Assembly: GCA_964577055.1 (NCBI GenBank)
Contig: CAZNWC010000006.1
Span: 1-64,000, forward strand
Reading direction: 5' to 3'
DNA: 64,000 nt
Origin: PNNG01 sp964577055
Lineage (GTDB): Bacteria; Bacteroidota; Bacteroidia; UBA7662
The notes beneath the pieces are model-generated. The model was given only the letters and a program-made list of their open reading frames with translations, was not told the DNA's origin and searched no databases. Position numbers and translations under genes: made by a program. Below, in pieces: positions 8,942 to 18,507 of this stretch; positions within the stretch are counted from its first letter, which is position 1; each line of letters opens with the position of its first letter.

Positions 8942-9612
8942 CAGGCATCCATCATATAACCCATCCCTATCATCGTATGGATGAGTTTATTCTCGAAATC
9001 CTTGTCGATTTTTTTGCGGAGGAAATTCACATAAACATCCACCACGTTGGTACCCGTGTCAAAATGAATGTCCCACACATCGGCTGCGATTTGTTGGCGC
9101 GAAACCACCTTGCCCTTGTGCTGCATGAGATAGGTTAGCAAGGCATATTCCTTGGCCGTTAACACAATAGGTTGGCCCGAGCGAATAGCAATTTTTTTAT
9201 CTGTATCGAGTTCCAGATCCGCTACCACCAACTTTTCTTCCATGGCCGACGGATTGGCCCGCCTCACCAAAGCCTTTATACGGGCCAACAATTCGCTGAA
9301 CTCAAAAGGCTTCACCAAATAATCATCGGCACCGGCATCAAAACCAGCTAATTTGTCTTCGCTGGTGCCCAAAGCCGTTAACATCAGAATCGGCAAGCGT
9401 GGCTGACTTTGGCGCAAGGCCTTGCACACCACCGTACCATTAATGCCCGGAAGCAATAAGTCAAGCACCAACAAATCGAAGCGCTTTTCCTCGGCCAAAC
9501 GTTTACCGTTGATACCATCGTGCGCCACTTCCACCAGATAACCGGCTTCTTCGAGGCCCTGGCGGATGAATGCTGCTACTTTTTGCTCGTCTTCTACAAC
9601 CAGGATTTTCAT
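8941..9612 (-). CDS. OmpR-family response regulator
   Basis: 223 aa. Receiver domain (residues 1-115) with the acidic pair E7-D8, phosphoacceptor D51 in LLVLDLLLPG, T79 and K101 in DYLVKPFE. A winged-helix DNA-binding domain follows (about 128-223), with LTAKEYALLTYLMQHKGKVV and the NVVDVYVNFLRKKID recognition region. It pairs with the kinase encoded immediately downstream. The carB stop lies 3 bp upstream of its start, so at least some of its transcription probably comes from the carB promoter, an unusual link that may be fortuitous. Confidence 0.93.
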   Translation of the reverse strand: MKILVVEDEQKVAAFIRQGLEEAGYLVEVAHDGINGKRLAEEKRFDLLVLDLLLPGINGTVVCKALRQSQPRLPILMLTALGTSEDKLAGFDAGADDYLVKPFEFSELLARIKALVRRANPSAMEEKLVVADLELDTDKKIAIRSGQPIVLTAKEYALLTYLMQHKGKVVSRQQIAADVWDIHFDTGTNVVDVYVNFLRKKIDKDFENKLIHTMIGMGYMMDA

Positions 9613-9615
9613 GTT

Positions 9616-12435
9616 TTATCTGCTTAAGTACATCGACTTCCGCTTGTACAACTCCCGGAAATAGGGGTCCTTCAGGTCTTTGATGAAGCGAATGGCCTCG
9701 CCAGTCGATTTCATCTCAGGGCCCAATTCCTTGTTCACATTCGGAAACTTCTCGAAAGAAAACACAGGTTCTTTAATTGCCCAACCCTCTAATCGTTTTT
9801 TAATGTCGAAATCTTTGAGCTTGTGGGTGCCCAACATCACTTTGGTGGCAATATTCACGAACGGAACATCGTAGGCTTTGGCCAAAAACGGCACTGTACG
9901 CGATGCCCGAGGGTTGGCCTCAATGACATATACCATCTCGTTTTTGATGGCAAACTGCACGTTCATCAAACCCCGGATGTTGAGGGCATGCGCCAACTTT
10001 TTGGTGTATTCTTCCATTTGGGTTACCACCAAGGGCGAAAGCCCGAAGGGCGGCAAAACCGAGTTTGAGTCACCCGAGTGGATGCCCGCAGGCTCAATAT
10101 GTTCCATCACCCCGCACAAAACCACGTCTTCACCGTCGCAAATGCAATCCGTTTCGGCTTCCATGGCACGGTCGAGAAAATGGTCGATGAGGATACGGTT
10201 GCCCGGAATTTTCCTCAACAGGTCTACCACCGCATGTTCCAGCTCTTCTTCGTTGATGACGATGCTCATGCCCTGACCACCCAACACATAGCTGGGTCGA
10301 ACCAGCACGGGATATCCTACCTCACGGGCAATTTCGATGGCCTCTTCAGCCGTTTCGGCTACCCCGTATTTGGGATATGGAATGTCGAGCTCCTTGAGCA
10401 AATCGCTGAAGCGTCCGCGGTCTTCGGCCAAATCCATATTGGTGAAATCGGTGCCGATGATTTTAATACCTGCGCTTTCGAGATGCTGGGCCAATTTCAA
10501 AGCCGTTTGACCACCCAACTGCACAATCACGCCTTCGGGTTGCTCGTGCTCTACAATGTCGAGCAGGTGTTCCCAGAACACAGGCTCAAAGTAGAGCTTG
10601 TCGGCCATGTTGAAGTCGGTACTCACTGTTTCGGGATTACAGTTGATCATGATGGCTTCGTAACCTACCTCGCGGGCGGCCAACAAACCATGCACACAGC
10701 TGTAATCGAATTCGATGCCCTGGCCAATGCGGTTGGGACCCGAACCGAGTACAATGATCTTTTTCTTATCGCTTTTTATCGACTCGTTTTCACTGTCGTA
10801 GGCGCTGTAGTAATAGGGGGTTTCGGCTTCAAATTCGGCCGCACAAGTGTCAACCAATTTCCAAACGCGGTTAAGGCCCAATTCCTTGCGGCGGGCACGC
10901 ACCATGGCCTCGGTGGTGCCTTCTCCCAAAACATGGGCGATTTGGGCGTCGCAGAAGCCATTTTTCTTCAATTCTTCGAATAAACTCTTCGAAATAGAAC
11001 CGAGGGTATAACGGCGTAACTCCTGGGTCAAATCAACCAAATGCTGGATTTGCTTGAGAAACCAACGGTCGATGCGGGTAGCTTTTTGTACCGATTTAAC
11101 AGGCACACCTAAGGCCAAAGCATCGTAAACATGGAACAAGCGGTCCCAGCTGGCATTTTCAAGGCTGTGCATCAGCTTGTCGAGATTGCGCTCTTCTTTG
11201 CCATCGGCACCAATGCCCAGGCGGTTGATTTCCAGGCTCTGACAGGCTTTCTGCAAGGCTTCGTTGAAGCTGCGGCCGATGCCCATGACTTCACCCACCG
11301 ACTTCATCTGGAAGCCAAGTGTGCGGTCGGCACCCGGGAATTTATCGAAGTTCCACTTCGGAATTTTCACGATTACATAGTCGAGCGTGGGCTCAAAATA
11401 GGCCGAAGTGCTCATGGTGATTTGGTTCGGCAACTCGTCGAGGTTGTAGCCGATGGCCAACTTGGCGGCAATTTTGGCAATAGGATAACCCGTGGCCTTG
11501 GATGCCAAGGCCGAAGAACGCGAAACACGTGGGTTGATTTCGATGGCAATCAGCTCTTCAGTTTCGGGATTCATGGCAAACTGCACATTACATCCGCCGG
11601 CAAAGTTGCCAATGGCGCGCATCATTTTGATGGCTTGGTTCCGCATGTCCTGGAAAGCAGTATCGCTTAAGGTCATGGCCGGTGCCACCGTAATGCTATC
11701 GCCCGTATGGATGCCCATGGGGTCGAAGTTCTCGATGGTACAAATGATGCACACATTGTCGTTGTTGTCGCGCAGCAACTCCAACTCGTATTCCTTCCAA
11801 CCCAAAACCGCCTTGTCGATCAGCACCTCGTGGGTAGGTGAGGCCTGCAAGCCCCGCATCAGGGCTTTTTCAAAATCTTCTTTGTGGCGAATCACAGCGC
11901 CTCCGGTGCCTCCCAGGGTGTAAGATGGACGGATTACCAAAGGAAAGCCAATTTCTTCGGCAGCTTCTTTGCCCTCAAGGAAGGAATTGGCAATTTTAGA
12001 AGGTGCCACGGCCACCCCAATTTGGCCCATGAGCTTTCTGAATTCTTCGCGGTTTTCGGTGGTTTCGATGGCGGCAATGTCTACCCCAATCATGCGCACA
12101 CCATATTTTTCCCAAATGCCCAATTCGTCGGCCTCTTTACACAAATTGAGCGCCGTTTGGCCGCCCATGGTAGGCAATACGGCATCAATGCGGCGCTCTT
12201 GCAATATCTGCTCAATCGATTCAACTGTAAGCGGGAGCAAATACACATGGTCGGCTGTCACACGGTCGGTCATGATGGTCGCCGGATTGGAATTGATCAG
12301 CGCAACCTCAATGCCTTCTTGCTTGAGCGAGCGCGCCGCCTGTGAACCTGAATAGTCAAATTCGCAGGCTTGGCCAATGACAATGGGACCTGAACCTACA
12401 ATGAGAACCGATTTGATGGAGTTGTCCCTGGGCAT
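9616..12435 (-). CDS. carB: Carbamoyl-phosphate synthase large subunit (short form)
   Basis: Makes carbamoyl phosphate from ammonia (delivered by CarA), bicarbonate and two ATP for pyrimidine and arginine synthesis. 939 aa. It has the two ATP-grasp halves: N-terminal half with VLIVGSGPIVIGQACEFDYSG and the TLGGTGGAV loop, and the second half with VLGSGPNRIGQGIEFDYSC and the VLGGQGMS loop. It stops after about residue 939 at KRKSMYLSR, so the roughly 130-aa MGS-like allosteric domain of the 1070-aa E. coli type is absent; I associate this short form with Bacteroidota. carA is not in the window. A good -7 element lies 45 bp upstream. Confidence 0.97.
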   Translation of the reverse strand: MPRDNSIKSVLIVGSGPIVIGQACEFDYSGSQAARSLKQEGIEVALINSNPATIMTDRVTADHVYLLPLTVESIEQILQERRIDAVLPTMGGQTALNLCKEADELGIWEKYGVRMIGVDIAAIETTENREEFRKLMGQIGVAVAPSKIANSFLEGKEAAEEIGFPLVIRPSYTLGGTGGAVIRHKEDFEKALMRGLQASPTHEVLIDKAVLGWKEYELELLRDNNDNVCIICTIENFDPMGIHTGDSITVAPAMTLSDTAFQDMRNQAIKMMRAIGNFAGGCNVQFAMNPETEELIAIEINPRVSRSSALASKATGYPIAKIAAKLAIGYNLDELPNQITMSTSAYFEPTLDYVIVKIPKWNFDKFPGADRTLGFQMKSVGEVMGIGRSFNEALQKACQSLEINRLGIGADGKEERNLDKLMHSLENASWDRLFHVYDALALGVPVKSVQKATRIDRWFLKQIQHLVDLTQELRRYTLGSISKSLFEELKKNGFCDAQIAHVLGEGTTEAMVRARRKELGLNRVWKLVDTCAAEFEAETPYYYSAYDSENESIKSDKKKIIVLGSGPNRIGQGIEFDYSCVHGLLAAREVGYEAIMINCNPETVSTDFNMADKLYFEPVFWEHLLDIVEHEQPEGVIVQLGGQTALKLAQHLESAGIKIIGTDFTNMDLAEDRGRFSDLLKELDIPYPKYGVAETAEEAIEIAREVGYPVLVRPSYVLGGQGMSIVINEEELEHAVVDLLRKIPGNRILIDHFLDRAMEAETDCICDGEDVVLCGVMEHIEPAGIHSGDSNSVLPPFGLSPLVVTQMEEYTKKLAHALNIRGLMNVQFAIKNEMVYVIEANPRASRTVPFLAKAYDVPFVNIATKVMLGTHKLKDFDIKKRLEGWAIKEPVFSFEKFPNVNKELGPEMKSTGEAIRFIKDLKDPYFRELYKRKSMYLSR

Positions 12436-12479
12436 GGAAAATTCGTTAGAATATGGTTAATGGGGAGTTCAAAATTGTG

Positions 12480-12487
12480 CAAAGATA
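12480..12487 (-). promoter_or_regulatory. Candidate -7 promoter element for carB
   Basis: On the minus strand this reads TATCTTTG, a full match to TAnnTTTG, followed by CA. It lies 44 bp before the carB ATG. No clear -33 TTTG was seen at the expected spacing. Confidence 0.45.
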
Positions 12488-12589
12488 TGAAAATGCCCCT
12501 TGACCACGAAGTCTTTTACACCAAAGCTTTGGCCTGTTGCCAAGCCCGTCCAAGCCACTACTTCGCCAGGCCTGGCCAAATGCCAATGC

Positions 12590-13045
12590 TCAAATAGCCG
12601 CCGAAATCAAGAAGGTGGCTGCAAATGCCACAATGGCATACAGCTCGGGAAATACCGCCAACACCATGGTTTTGCCAAAAACGTCGTAGCCAGCGGCAAT
12701 GCCTTCAATGCCATGAGCCGTAACCTGCCCTTGCTGCACCGCCGAAAAAAAGGCTACAACACCCAACGAAATACCTGCTGCCAAAATGCTGGCACCTTGA
12801 AAAATGTCGAGCTCCGTCATGCCGCCCAATTGACTGCTGATAATGAAGAATCCGGCAAAACCGTACAACCCCTGAGAACCGGGCAAAGCACTAAGCAACA
12901 TATAGTTGCCGAAAGCTTCGGGCCGCTTTTTGAGTGCCCCAATGGTGGCCTTTCCGCCGATTGACACCCCGATGGCGCTGCCTACGCCCGACAAGGCGAG
13001 CATGAGGGCCAGTCCCAAATACGCTAAAATTACTGCTGTTGTCAT
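12590..13045 (-). CDS. V-type ATPase subunit K (rotor ring proteolipid)
   Basis: 151 aa, four transmembrane helices arranged as two c-like hairpins, the duplicated form of V-type rotor subunits. The ion-carrying glutamate is E134 in VFPELYAI; the first hairpin has Q58 in place of a carboxylate (ALPGSQGLYGF), so there is one ion site per protomer. L54, S57, Q58, Q105 and E134 line up with the Na+ ligands L61, T64, Q65, Q110 and E139 known from Enterococcus hirae NtpK, suggesting Na+ rather than H+ coupling (inference). Last gene of the seven-gene operon; the upstream subunit I stop overlaps its start by 4 bp. Confidence 0.93.
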   Translation of the reverse strand: MTTAVILAYLGLALMLALSGVGSAIGVSIGGKATIGALKKRPEAFGNYMLLSALPGSQGLYGFAGFFIISSQLGGMTELDIFQGASILAAGISLGVVAFFSAVQQGQVTAHGIEGIAAGYDVFGKTMVLAVFPELYAIVAFAATFLISAAI

Positions 13046-14823
13046 ATGCTGTTGGTTTGTTTTGATTTTCTAAAAGGTTGATAGGCTTTGCCGCCGCCCA
13101 AGAAGCCGGCGTTTTTATAAAATTCAACGAAAGTGAGGCGCACCGGATGCACAAAGGCACTCAGGGTGGCAATGGCCATATTGAGTCCGTGGCCAACCAA
13201 TAAAACCGCTGCAAAAAGCAACCAACTTATTACCGGCGGTCCCTCGAGCAAGGAAAAAGCGACGTTGTTGATGACCAAGCCCAAAATGCCGGATGACAAG
13301 CCCAAGGCGAAAAGACGCACGTAGGAGAGCACATCACCAAACAAACCCGTGATGCCATACAATTCCCACAAGCCAAGCCCCAAGCGCCCCAGCAACTTTT
13401 TGTCAGGATCGGAAAACAACAGGATCAGCGCCACACCGCACCAAATACCCAGTTTGCCCAGCATTGCCCAAGCAGGCATCAGATACAACATTCCTCCCGA
13501 CACAATCCCAAGCATCCAGCCAAGGGTCGATAAACCATACTGAAACCCATACATCCGGCTGCGGTTGTATACCCGCAGTCCCATGGCAAACAATATTTGC
13601 GCAATACCAATGAGGAGCGACAAGGTAAAAAGCTCGTTAACGTCCAAAAAAACCGTTTTTAACCGCGCCAATGCCGGCCAATCGGCCAAGCTGGCGCCAA
13701 ACACCGTTCCGGTCACCAAACCAAAACCCACTGCTGCACTTCCCAAGATCAAGCCCAAGCGCACCACCCCCTTTTGTTCCGTCAAGGCCGGCTGCTTGCG
13801 GAAAAACCACAAAGCGACTACCATCACCAATCCGTAACCCACATCACCCAGGCACATGCCAAAAAAGAGGGTGAAAAAAGGCGCAAAAAAGGGCGTTAAG
13901 TCCATCTCCTGATAGGACGGAAGCGCAAACAAATCGCCAATGGGATGGAAAAGTCGGCTAAAACGCTTGTTGTTGAGCAGAATGGGCACCTCATCAGCAG
14001 GTCCCGGACGGCCGCCTTCCCAAAGCAGTTCTTGCTGGTTCAACAGCCCTTCGATTGCTGCTGCCTTGTCAACTGGCACATACATGCCCAGCAAACGCAA
14101 CCCTCCTTCAACCGGTGTATCGGTATGGTGGGCCACATGCGCCCATTGCAAGGCATCGGTTTCGGCAGCCAGCGCTTCCTCCAGCAAATGCCGGTGACGG
14201 GCAAGGGCTTGCATCCCGCTTTGTGCTTCTTCGCGTTGTCTTTGGTGCTGGTTCCAATCGGCTGTCCAAGCACTCAAATCAGCCACCGACCATTGTTCGC
14301 CAGCCTTTTTGGGGAGTTGCACCTCCGTATCGCTCACCACCACAAAGCCCAAGGCTTCGGCTTCTTCCCAAACAATGTCGACTAAATATTGCGTTTTCCA
14401 AGCTGGATCAAAGGCCCGTTTGCTGCAACTGAACAGGTAAAAATGCACTCCCTTGCTTGCCAATTGTTCGATTTGTTTCACAGGCAAGCCTCCGGCCCGA
14501 TGCATCCACCCACTGGCACGTTTTTCAAGCTGCTCCAATTGCTGGCTGTGCAGTACAATGGCGGCTTGCAATCGTTCAGCCTCTAAGGCCAAATCGGTGG
14601 CCGTACCGGCAACAGCCATAGAACCATCCTCCTTGTACGCTGCCAACAGGTTCAAAGCCGAACGCAACATATGCATGCGTTGCAACATTTCGGCAGCGGC
14701 AGCGGGTGTGTCATGGCGGATGGTTTCCACATGTGCTATGCCCAGTGCTGCCAACGCCTCCAAAAATGCAGGATAATTTTTCTGGTGCACCAACACCCGG
14801 TATTTGCGCATGTGCACTATCAT
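13042..14823 (-). CDS. V-type ATPase subunit I (a-subunit, stator)
   Basis: 593 aa. The N-terminal half (about 1-310) is soluble with coiled coils (LERQLQAA-like stretches at 80-115 and 190-215), forming the stator arm. The C-terminal half has about seven membrane helices carrying the half-channels. The conserved channel arginine is R503 in LSYVRLFALGLSSG. It overlaps subunit D (4 bp, 14820-14823) and subunit K (4 bp). Somewhat shorter than the 650-660-aa Enterococcus or Thermus homologues, mainly in the soluble arm. It works with the K ring to translocate the coupling ion across the inner membrane. Confidence 0.93.
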   Translation of the reverse strand: MIVHMRKYRVLVHQKNYPAFLEALAALGIAHVETIRHDTPAAAAEMLQRMHMLRSALNLLAAYKEDGSMAVAGTATDLALEAERLQAAIVLHSQQLEQLEKRASGWMHRAGGLPVKQIEQLASKGVHFYLFSCSKRAFDPAWKTQYLVDIVWEEAEALGFVVVSDTEVQLPKKAGEQWSVADLSAWTADWNQHQRQREEAQSGMQALARHRHLLEEALAAETDALQWAHVAHHTDTPVEGGLRLLGMYVPVDKAAAIEGLLNQQELLWEGGRPGPADEVPILLNNKRFSRLFHPIGDLFALPSYQEMDLTPFFAPFFTLFFGMCLGDVGYGLVMVVALWFFRKQPALTEQKGVVRLGLILGSAAVGFGLVTGTVFGASLADWPALARLKTVFLDVNELFTLSLLIGIAQILFAMGLRVYNRSRMYGFQYGLSTLGWMLGIVSGGMLYLMPAWAMLGKLGIWCGVALILLFSDPDKKLLGRLGLGLWELYGITGLFGDVLSYVRLFALGLSSGILGLVINNVAFSLLEGPPVISWLLFAAVLLVGHGLNMAIATLSAFVHPVRLTFVEFYKNAGFLGGGKAYQPFRKSKQTNSI

Positions 14824-15407
14824 GCAGCTTCCTCCCTTTTCTGCTTCACGAGCTTTTGGGTGGCTTTCACCAGGTTTTCTTCATCTTCCAAAAAGCGCTT
14901 GATCTTTCTGATTTGGTCTTCGAAAGCCGGAATCTGCACTTTTTCGAAAAGGTTCAGCTTTTGGGTTGTACGCTTCCGCTCAGCTTCAAGCAAGGCGATT
15001 TCCTGCTCCTTGAGCTGCCAAAGCAGTCGTTTTTCTATCAAATCGCGGAGCAGTCCATAGGCTGTTAGCTCCCAAACGGGGTCGCCAGCTTGCCAGTCGA
15101 GGGGACTTAACTGCAACTGCGCTAAACGCGGCAATTTTACACCGGCAAAATTGCGCACACTGGTGCTGTACGTTTCTACTTTCAACGCGATTCGCTGCCA
15201 CAACAACCAAAATCCTTTGGCTCCCGCAGCCGCATGCAATGACTGCTGATAGGCCTGCTGCATGGCCATCAAGGCTTGTTGCTGCTGCTTGACCTCCATC
15301 CGCAAGGCACTCTCCTTGCTGCGAATGACAGGCAAAGCCGCCAGGCGCATCTTGAGCGCCTTTTGCAACTGCTGCAAGGCAATTTTGTTGTAGGCCGTTT
15401 GTTTCAT
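14820..15407 (-). CDS. V-type ATPase subunit D (central stalk)
   Basis: About 195 aa, starting at the ATG at 15407 (MKQTAYNKIALQQLQK), which overlaps the subunit B stop as ATGA. An upstream in-frame start would add 21 residues lying inside the B gene and is rejected. Two long helices at the ends (about 5-60 and 135-190, the latter LLEAERKRTTQKLNLFEKV) form the antiparallel coiled coil that turns inside the A3B3 head. Family members conserve the N-terminal TK-NKxxLxxLK pattern, here in a divergent form. Confidence 0.9.
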   Translation of the reverse strand: MKQTAYNKIALQQLQKALKMRLAALPVIRSKESALRMEVKQQQQALMAMQQAYQQSLHAAAGAKGFWLLWQRIALKVETYSTSVRNFAGVKLPRLAQLQLSPLDWQAGDPVWELTAYGLLRDLIEKRLLWQLKEQEIALLEAERKRTTQKLNLFEKVQIPAFEDQIRKIKRFLEDEENLVKATQKLVKQKREEAA

Positions 15408-16732
15408 GTGTGCTTCCAATAACGCTCGGTTAACTCTGCACGCATGCCCGTTTCGGCTGGATTGAACCATCTCCCCAACAACTCCCAGCCTTTGTCTAGC
15501 ATGGCTTCCATGCTGAGTTGTACGTTAATAGATAACAATTCGCGGGTATACACTTCTGCAAAACCCAAGGCGCGACGGTCATAATCGGTGAGGTCGAAGC
15601 CGTTTTCTTGCTTTACCCGCGCATCGCTGGCATCGGCATACAAGCGAATGCAGGAATTCATGAGCTGCGGATGGTCTTCGCGCGTTTTTTTGCCAATGAC
15701 CAACTGCTTGAGGCGCGACAAGGACCTGAATGGATCGATGATTACCTGCCCTGTTTCCGCGTCTTTGCGCAAAAACAACTGTCCCTCTGTAATGTAGCCC
15801 GTATTGTCGGGGATGGCATGGGTGATGTCGCCCTGGTTGAGGGTGGTTACCGCCACAATGGTGATGGACCCCCCGGTAGGCAGCTGAACAGCTTTTTCAT
15901 ATAAACGGGCCAAATCGCTGTACAAGGAACCCGGCATGGCATCTTTCGACGGAATCTGGTCCATGCGGTTGCTCACAATGCTGAGGGCATCGGCAAACAA
16001 GGTCATGTCGGTGAGCAGCACCAAAACCTTGCGGTGGTGCTCCACGGCAAAATACTCAGCGGCTGTAAGCGCCATGTCGGGCACTAACAAGCGTTCTACG
16101 GGCGGGTTTTCGAAGGTGTTCACAAATGCCACAAGCTTGTGCAATACCCCGGCCGATTCAAAACGCTGGCGGAAGTACAAATAGTCATCGTTCGACAAGC
16201 CTATTCCTCCCAACACAATCACATCAGCATCGGCACGCAAGGCCACGGTGGCCATCACCTCGTTGTAAGGCTGGTCAGGGTCGGCGAAAAAGGGAATTTT
16301 TTGTCCACCCAAAAGCGTATTGTTCAAATCGATGCCCGCAATGCCCGTCAGGATGGGCTGGTAGGGCTGTGCTCGGCGAACGGGGTTCACTGAGGGACCG
16401 CCAATTTCTACCGATCGGCCTTGCAAGGGCTGCAAACCATCAAGCGGTTCGCCATAAGCGGTAAGAAAACGTCCAAGCAAATCGTCTCCTACTTTCAAAT
16501 CAGGTGCTTTTCCCAAAAAAGCCACGCGGGCGTTATTGGCAATGCCCTCGGTGCCAGCAAATACCTGCAAGGTCACTTTTTTGCCTTTCAAACGCACTAC
16601 TTGCGCCAATCGGCCGTCGACCAGCGCCAATTCTTCGTTGCTCACACCCTCGGCTTCGAGGCTTACCGTTGCCTTGGTAATGTGGCTGATTTCGGTGAAA
16701 TAGCGGTTAAATGCAATGTGTTCCATACTCAA
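15404..16732 (-). CDS. V-type ATPase subunit B (non-catalytic)
   Basis: 442 aa. An N-terminal beta-barrel (SLEAEGVSNEELALVDGRLAQ) is followed by the nucleotide-binding fold, which lacks a Walker A loop: the equivalent region reads LLGGQKIPFFADPD, as expected for B. The GRSLEIGGPSVNPVRR-like and YFRQRFESAGVLHK segments are typical of the subunit. Three copies alternate with subunit A in the head. Its start overlaps the subunit A stop (16729-16732); a second ATG two codons in (MEHIAF) is equally possible. Confidence 0.95.
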   Translation of the reverse strand: MSMEHIAFNRYFTEISHITKATVSLEAEGVSNEELALVDGRLAQVVRLKGKKVTLQVFAGTEGIANNARVAFLGKAPDLKVGDDLLGRFLTAYGEPLDGLQPLQGRSVEIGGPSVNPVRRAQPYQPILTGIAGIDLNNTLLGGQKIPFFADPDQPYNEVMATVALRADADVIVLGGIGLSNDDYLYFRQRFESAGVLHKLVAFVNTFENPPVERLLVPDMALTAAEYFAVEHHRKVLVLLTDMTLFADALSIVSNRMDQIPSKDAMPGSLYSDLARLYEKAVQLPTGGSITIVAVTTLNQGDITHAIPDNTGYITEGQLFLRKDAETGQVIIDPFRSLSRLKQLVIGKKTREDHPQLMNSCIRLYADASDARVKQENGFDLTDYDRRALGFAEVYTRELLSINVQLSMEAMLDKGWELLGRWFNPAETGMRAELTERYWKHT

Positions 16733-18507
16733 ACGGTTTGGGGCAAGTATTGGCCCGCCAGGGTTTCGAGCTCGGCCAGGTGTTTTCGAAATGCAGGCGA
16801 TTCAAAAGGGGCATAGTTCATTTGCTTGCAGGCATTGATCATGCCGCTGAAATGCGGTCGCACTTCCTGAAAGTGCGCGTAAGCAAAGGGTTTGGCGCAG
16901 ATGCCGAGCAACAATTGGGTCATATAGGATTGTCGCGCCACCGAACAAAACTGGTCTACCGCGTCAAAGGCATCTTGTTGCAAAAGGATAAAGTCGAGCA
17001 ATTCAGAGCGCCAAAAAAGCAGGTGGAAGTCAATGGTCACGCCATCGTCGCCCAAAATGTTGATTTGGTCGGCAGCTTCGCGCCCTTTCACCAATACCTG
17101 GCGGATGCGGTTGGCGTTGGACACCCACTGCTGTTGTCCTTCCTGCTCCATAAATCCCGCAAACTCCGGGTAATCGAGGTATTTCGAGTAGCTGTCGATG
17201 GGGTCGATGGCCGGATAACGCTTGCTGTCGGCCCGCCTTTGCACCAGTGCATAAAAGCAGCGGGCGGCCTTGCGGGTAGCCTCAGTTACCGGCTCGCGCA
17301 GATTGCCCCCGGCGGGCGATACGGTACCGATGAAGGTTACCGCCCCGCGCTCGCCATTGCCCAGCACCACCGTGCCGGCCCGGGCGTAAAAGCCAGAAAT
17401 GGTGGCCGTGAGGTCCATGGGAAAAGCGTCGGGACCTGGCAAATCTTCCAATCGGTTCGACATTTCGCGCAAGGCTTGGGCCCAACGCGAGGTTGAATCG
17501 GCCAGCAGCAGTACCCGCAATCCCATGGCGCGGTAATATTCGGCCAAGGTCATGGCGGTGTATACACTGGCCTCACGTGCCGCTACCGGCATGTTTGAAG
17601 TGTTGGCAATGATGATGGTGCGCTCCATGAGTTTGCGGCCGGTAGTAGGGTCGTCTAAGCGGGGGAATTCATGGAAAATTTCCACCACCTCGTTTGCCCT
17701 TTCGCCACAAGCCGCCACAATCACCACATCGGCATTGGCTTGGCGGGCAATGGCTTGTTGTAGTACGGTTTTACCGCAGCCAAAGGGACCGGGAATGAAA
17801 CCCGTACCTCCTTCGAGCATCGGATTAAGCGTATCGATGGCACGTACCCCGGTAACCAGCAGCCGCTCGGGCCGCAATTTTTCGCGGTAAGCTTTGATGG
17901 GCAAACGCGAGGGCCATTCCTGTACCATGCTCACTTCGCGGACATCGCTGCCTTGTTTCACCCGGGCAATGGTGTGCGTAATGGGATAATCGCCCGGCGG
18001 GCATACGTAAGTCACTTCCCAGCGCCCTTCCCATCCAAATGGCAACATGATGCGATGCGGGAGTCCATTTTCGGTGGTTTCGGCCAACCAGGCACCTGCT
18101 TCCACCACATCGCCCGGTTGGGCAAGGGGTCGCACAGGCCAAGGCAGGTTGAAATCAAGTGGTTCCGAGGCCATACCGCGCTCGAGGAACAAGCCTTCCA
18201 GGGCATCCAAATCATTCTGCAAGCCATCGTATTTGCGTGAAAGCATGCCCGGACCCAGTTTTACGCCGAGCAACTGCCCGGTAAAGCGGACTTCGTCGCC
18301 AGGTGCGGCACCTCGGGTGCTGTCGAACACCTGAGCAAATACCTCATCGCCTTGCACCTTGATGACTTCGGCCATGAGTGCCACCCCGCCGGTGTGCAAA
18401 TAGCAAATTTCGTTTTGGCGCACCGGACCGTCGGGCCGAATGGTGAGCAAATTGGCCAGCAATGCCGTAACCCGGCCGGTGCTGTGGGTATCAAGCGAGG
18501 CTTTCAT
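16729..18507 (-). CDS. V-type ATPase catalytic subunit A
   Basis: 592 aa from the ATG at 18507 (MKASLDTHSTGRVTALL); the 27 residues of open frame upstream overlap the DUF2764 gene and look non-coding. Walker A is GPFGCGKT at residues 240-247. The non-homologous (bulge) region specific to V-type A subunits spans about 110-200. The FPRLDDPTTGRKLMERT and LADSTSRWAQALREMSNRL blocks are standard. It hydrolyses or makes ATP in the cytoplasmic head. It overlaps the upstream DUF2764 gene by 17 bp and the downstream B gene by 4 bp. Confidence 0.96.
   Translation of the reverse strand: MKASLDTHSTGRVTALLANLLTIRPDGPVRQNEICYLHTGGVALMAEVIKVQGDEVFAQVFDSTRGAAPGDEVRFTGQLLGVKLGPGMLSRKYDGLQNDLDALEGLFLERGMASEPLDFNLPWPVRPLAQPGDVVEAGAWLAETTENGLPHRIMLPFGWEGRWEVTYVCPPGDYPITHTIARVKQGSDVREVSMVQEWPSRLPIKAYREKLRPERLLVTGVRAIDTLNPMLEGGTGFIPGPFGCGKTVLQQAIARQANADVVIVAACGERANEVVEIFHEFPRLDDPTTGRKLMERTIIIANTSNMPVAAREASVYTAMTLAEYYRAMGLRVLLLADSTSRWAQALREMSNRLEDLPGPDAFPMDLTATISGFYARAGTVVLGNGERGAVTFIGTVSPAGGNLREPVTEATRKAARCFYALVQRRADSKRYPAIDPIDSYSKYLDYPEFAGFMEQEGQQQWVSNANRIRQVLVKGREAADQINILGDDGVTIDFHLLFWRSELLDFILLQQDAFDAVDQFCSVARQSYMTQLLLGICAKPFAYAHFQEVRPHFSGMINACKQMNYAPFESPAFRKHLAELETLAGQYLPQTV

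Noticed and set aside
10078..10983. Long open frame antisense to carB
   Set aside because: It mirrors the codon pattern of carB, has no recognisable domain, and carB is certain on the other strand.
11520..11535. Other CACGTG hexamers (such as AACACGTGGG) as further parS sites
   Set aside because: The flanks do not form the GTTCC/GGAAC arms required.
12436..12589. Terminator or RNA gene between subunit K and carB
   Set aside because: Only short GC-rich repeats (GGCC/TGGCCA) without a T tract; apart from the carB -7 element nothing is supported.
16711..17496. Long open frame antisense to the V-ATPase A subunit
   Set aside because: A shadow of the strongly conserved A gene; the product resembles no family.
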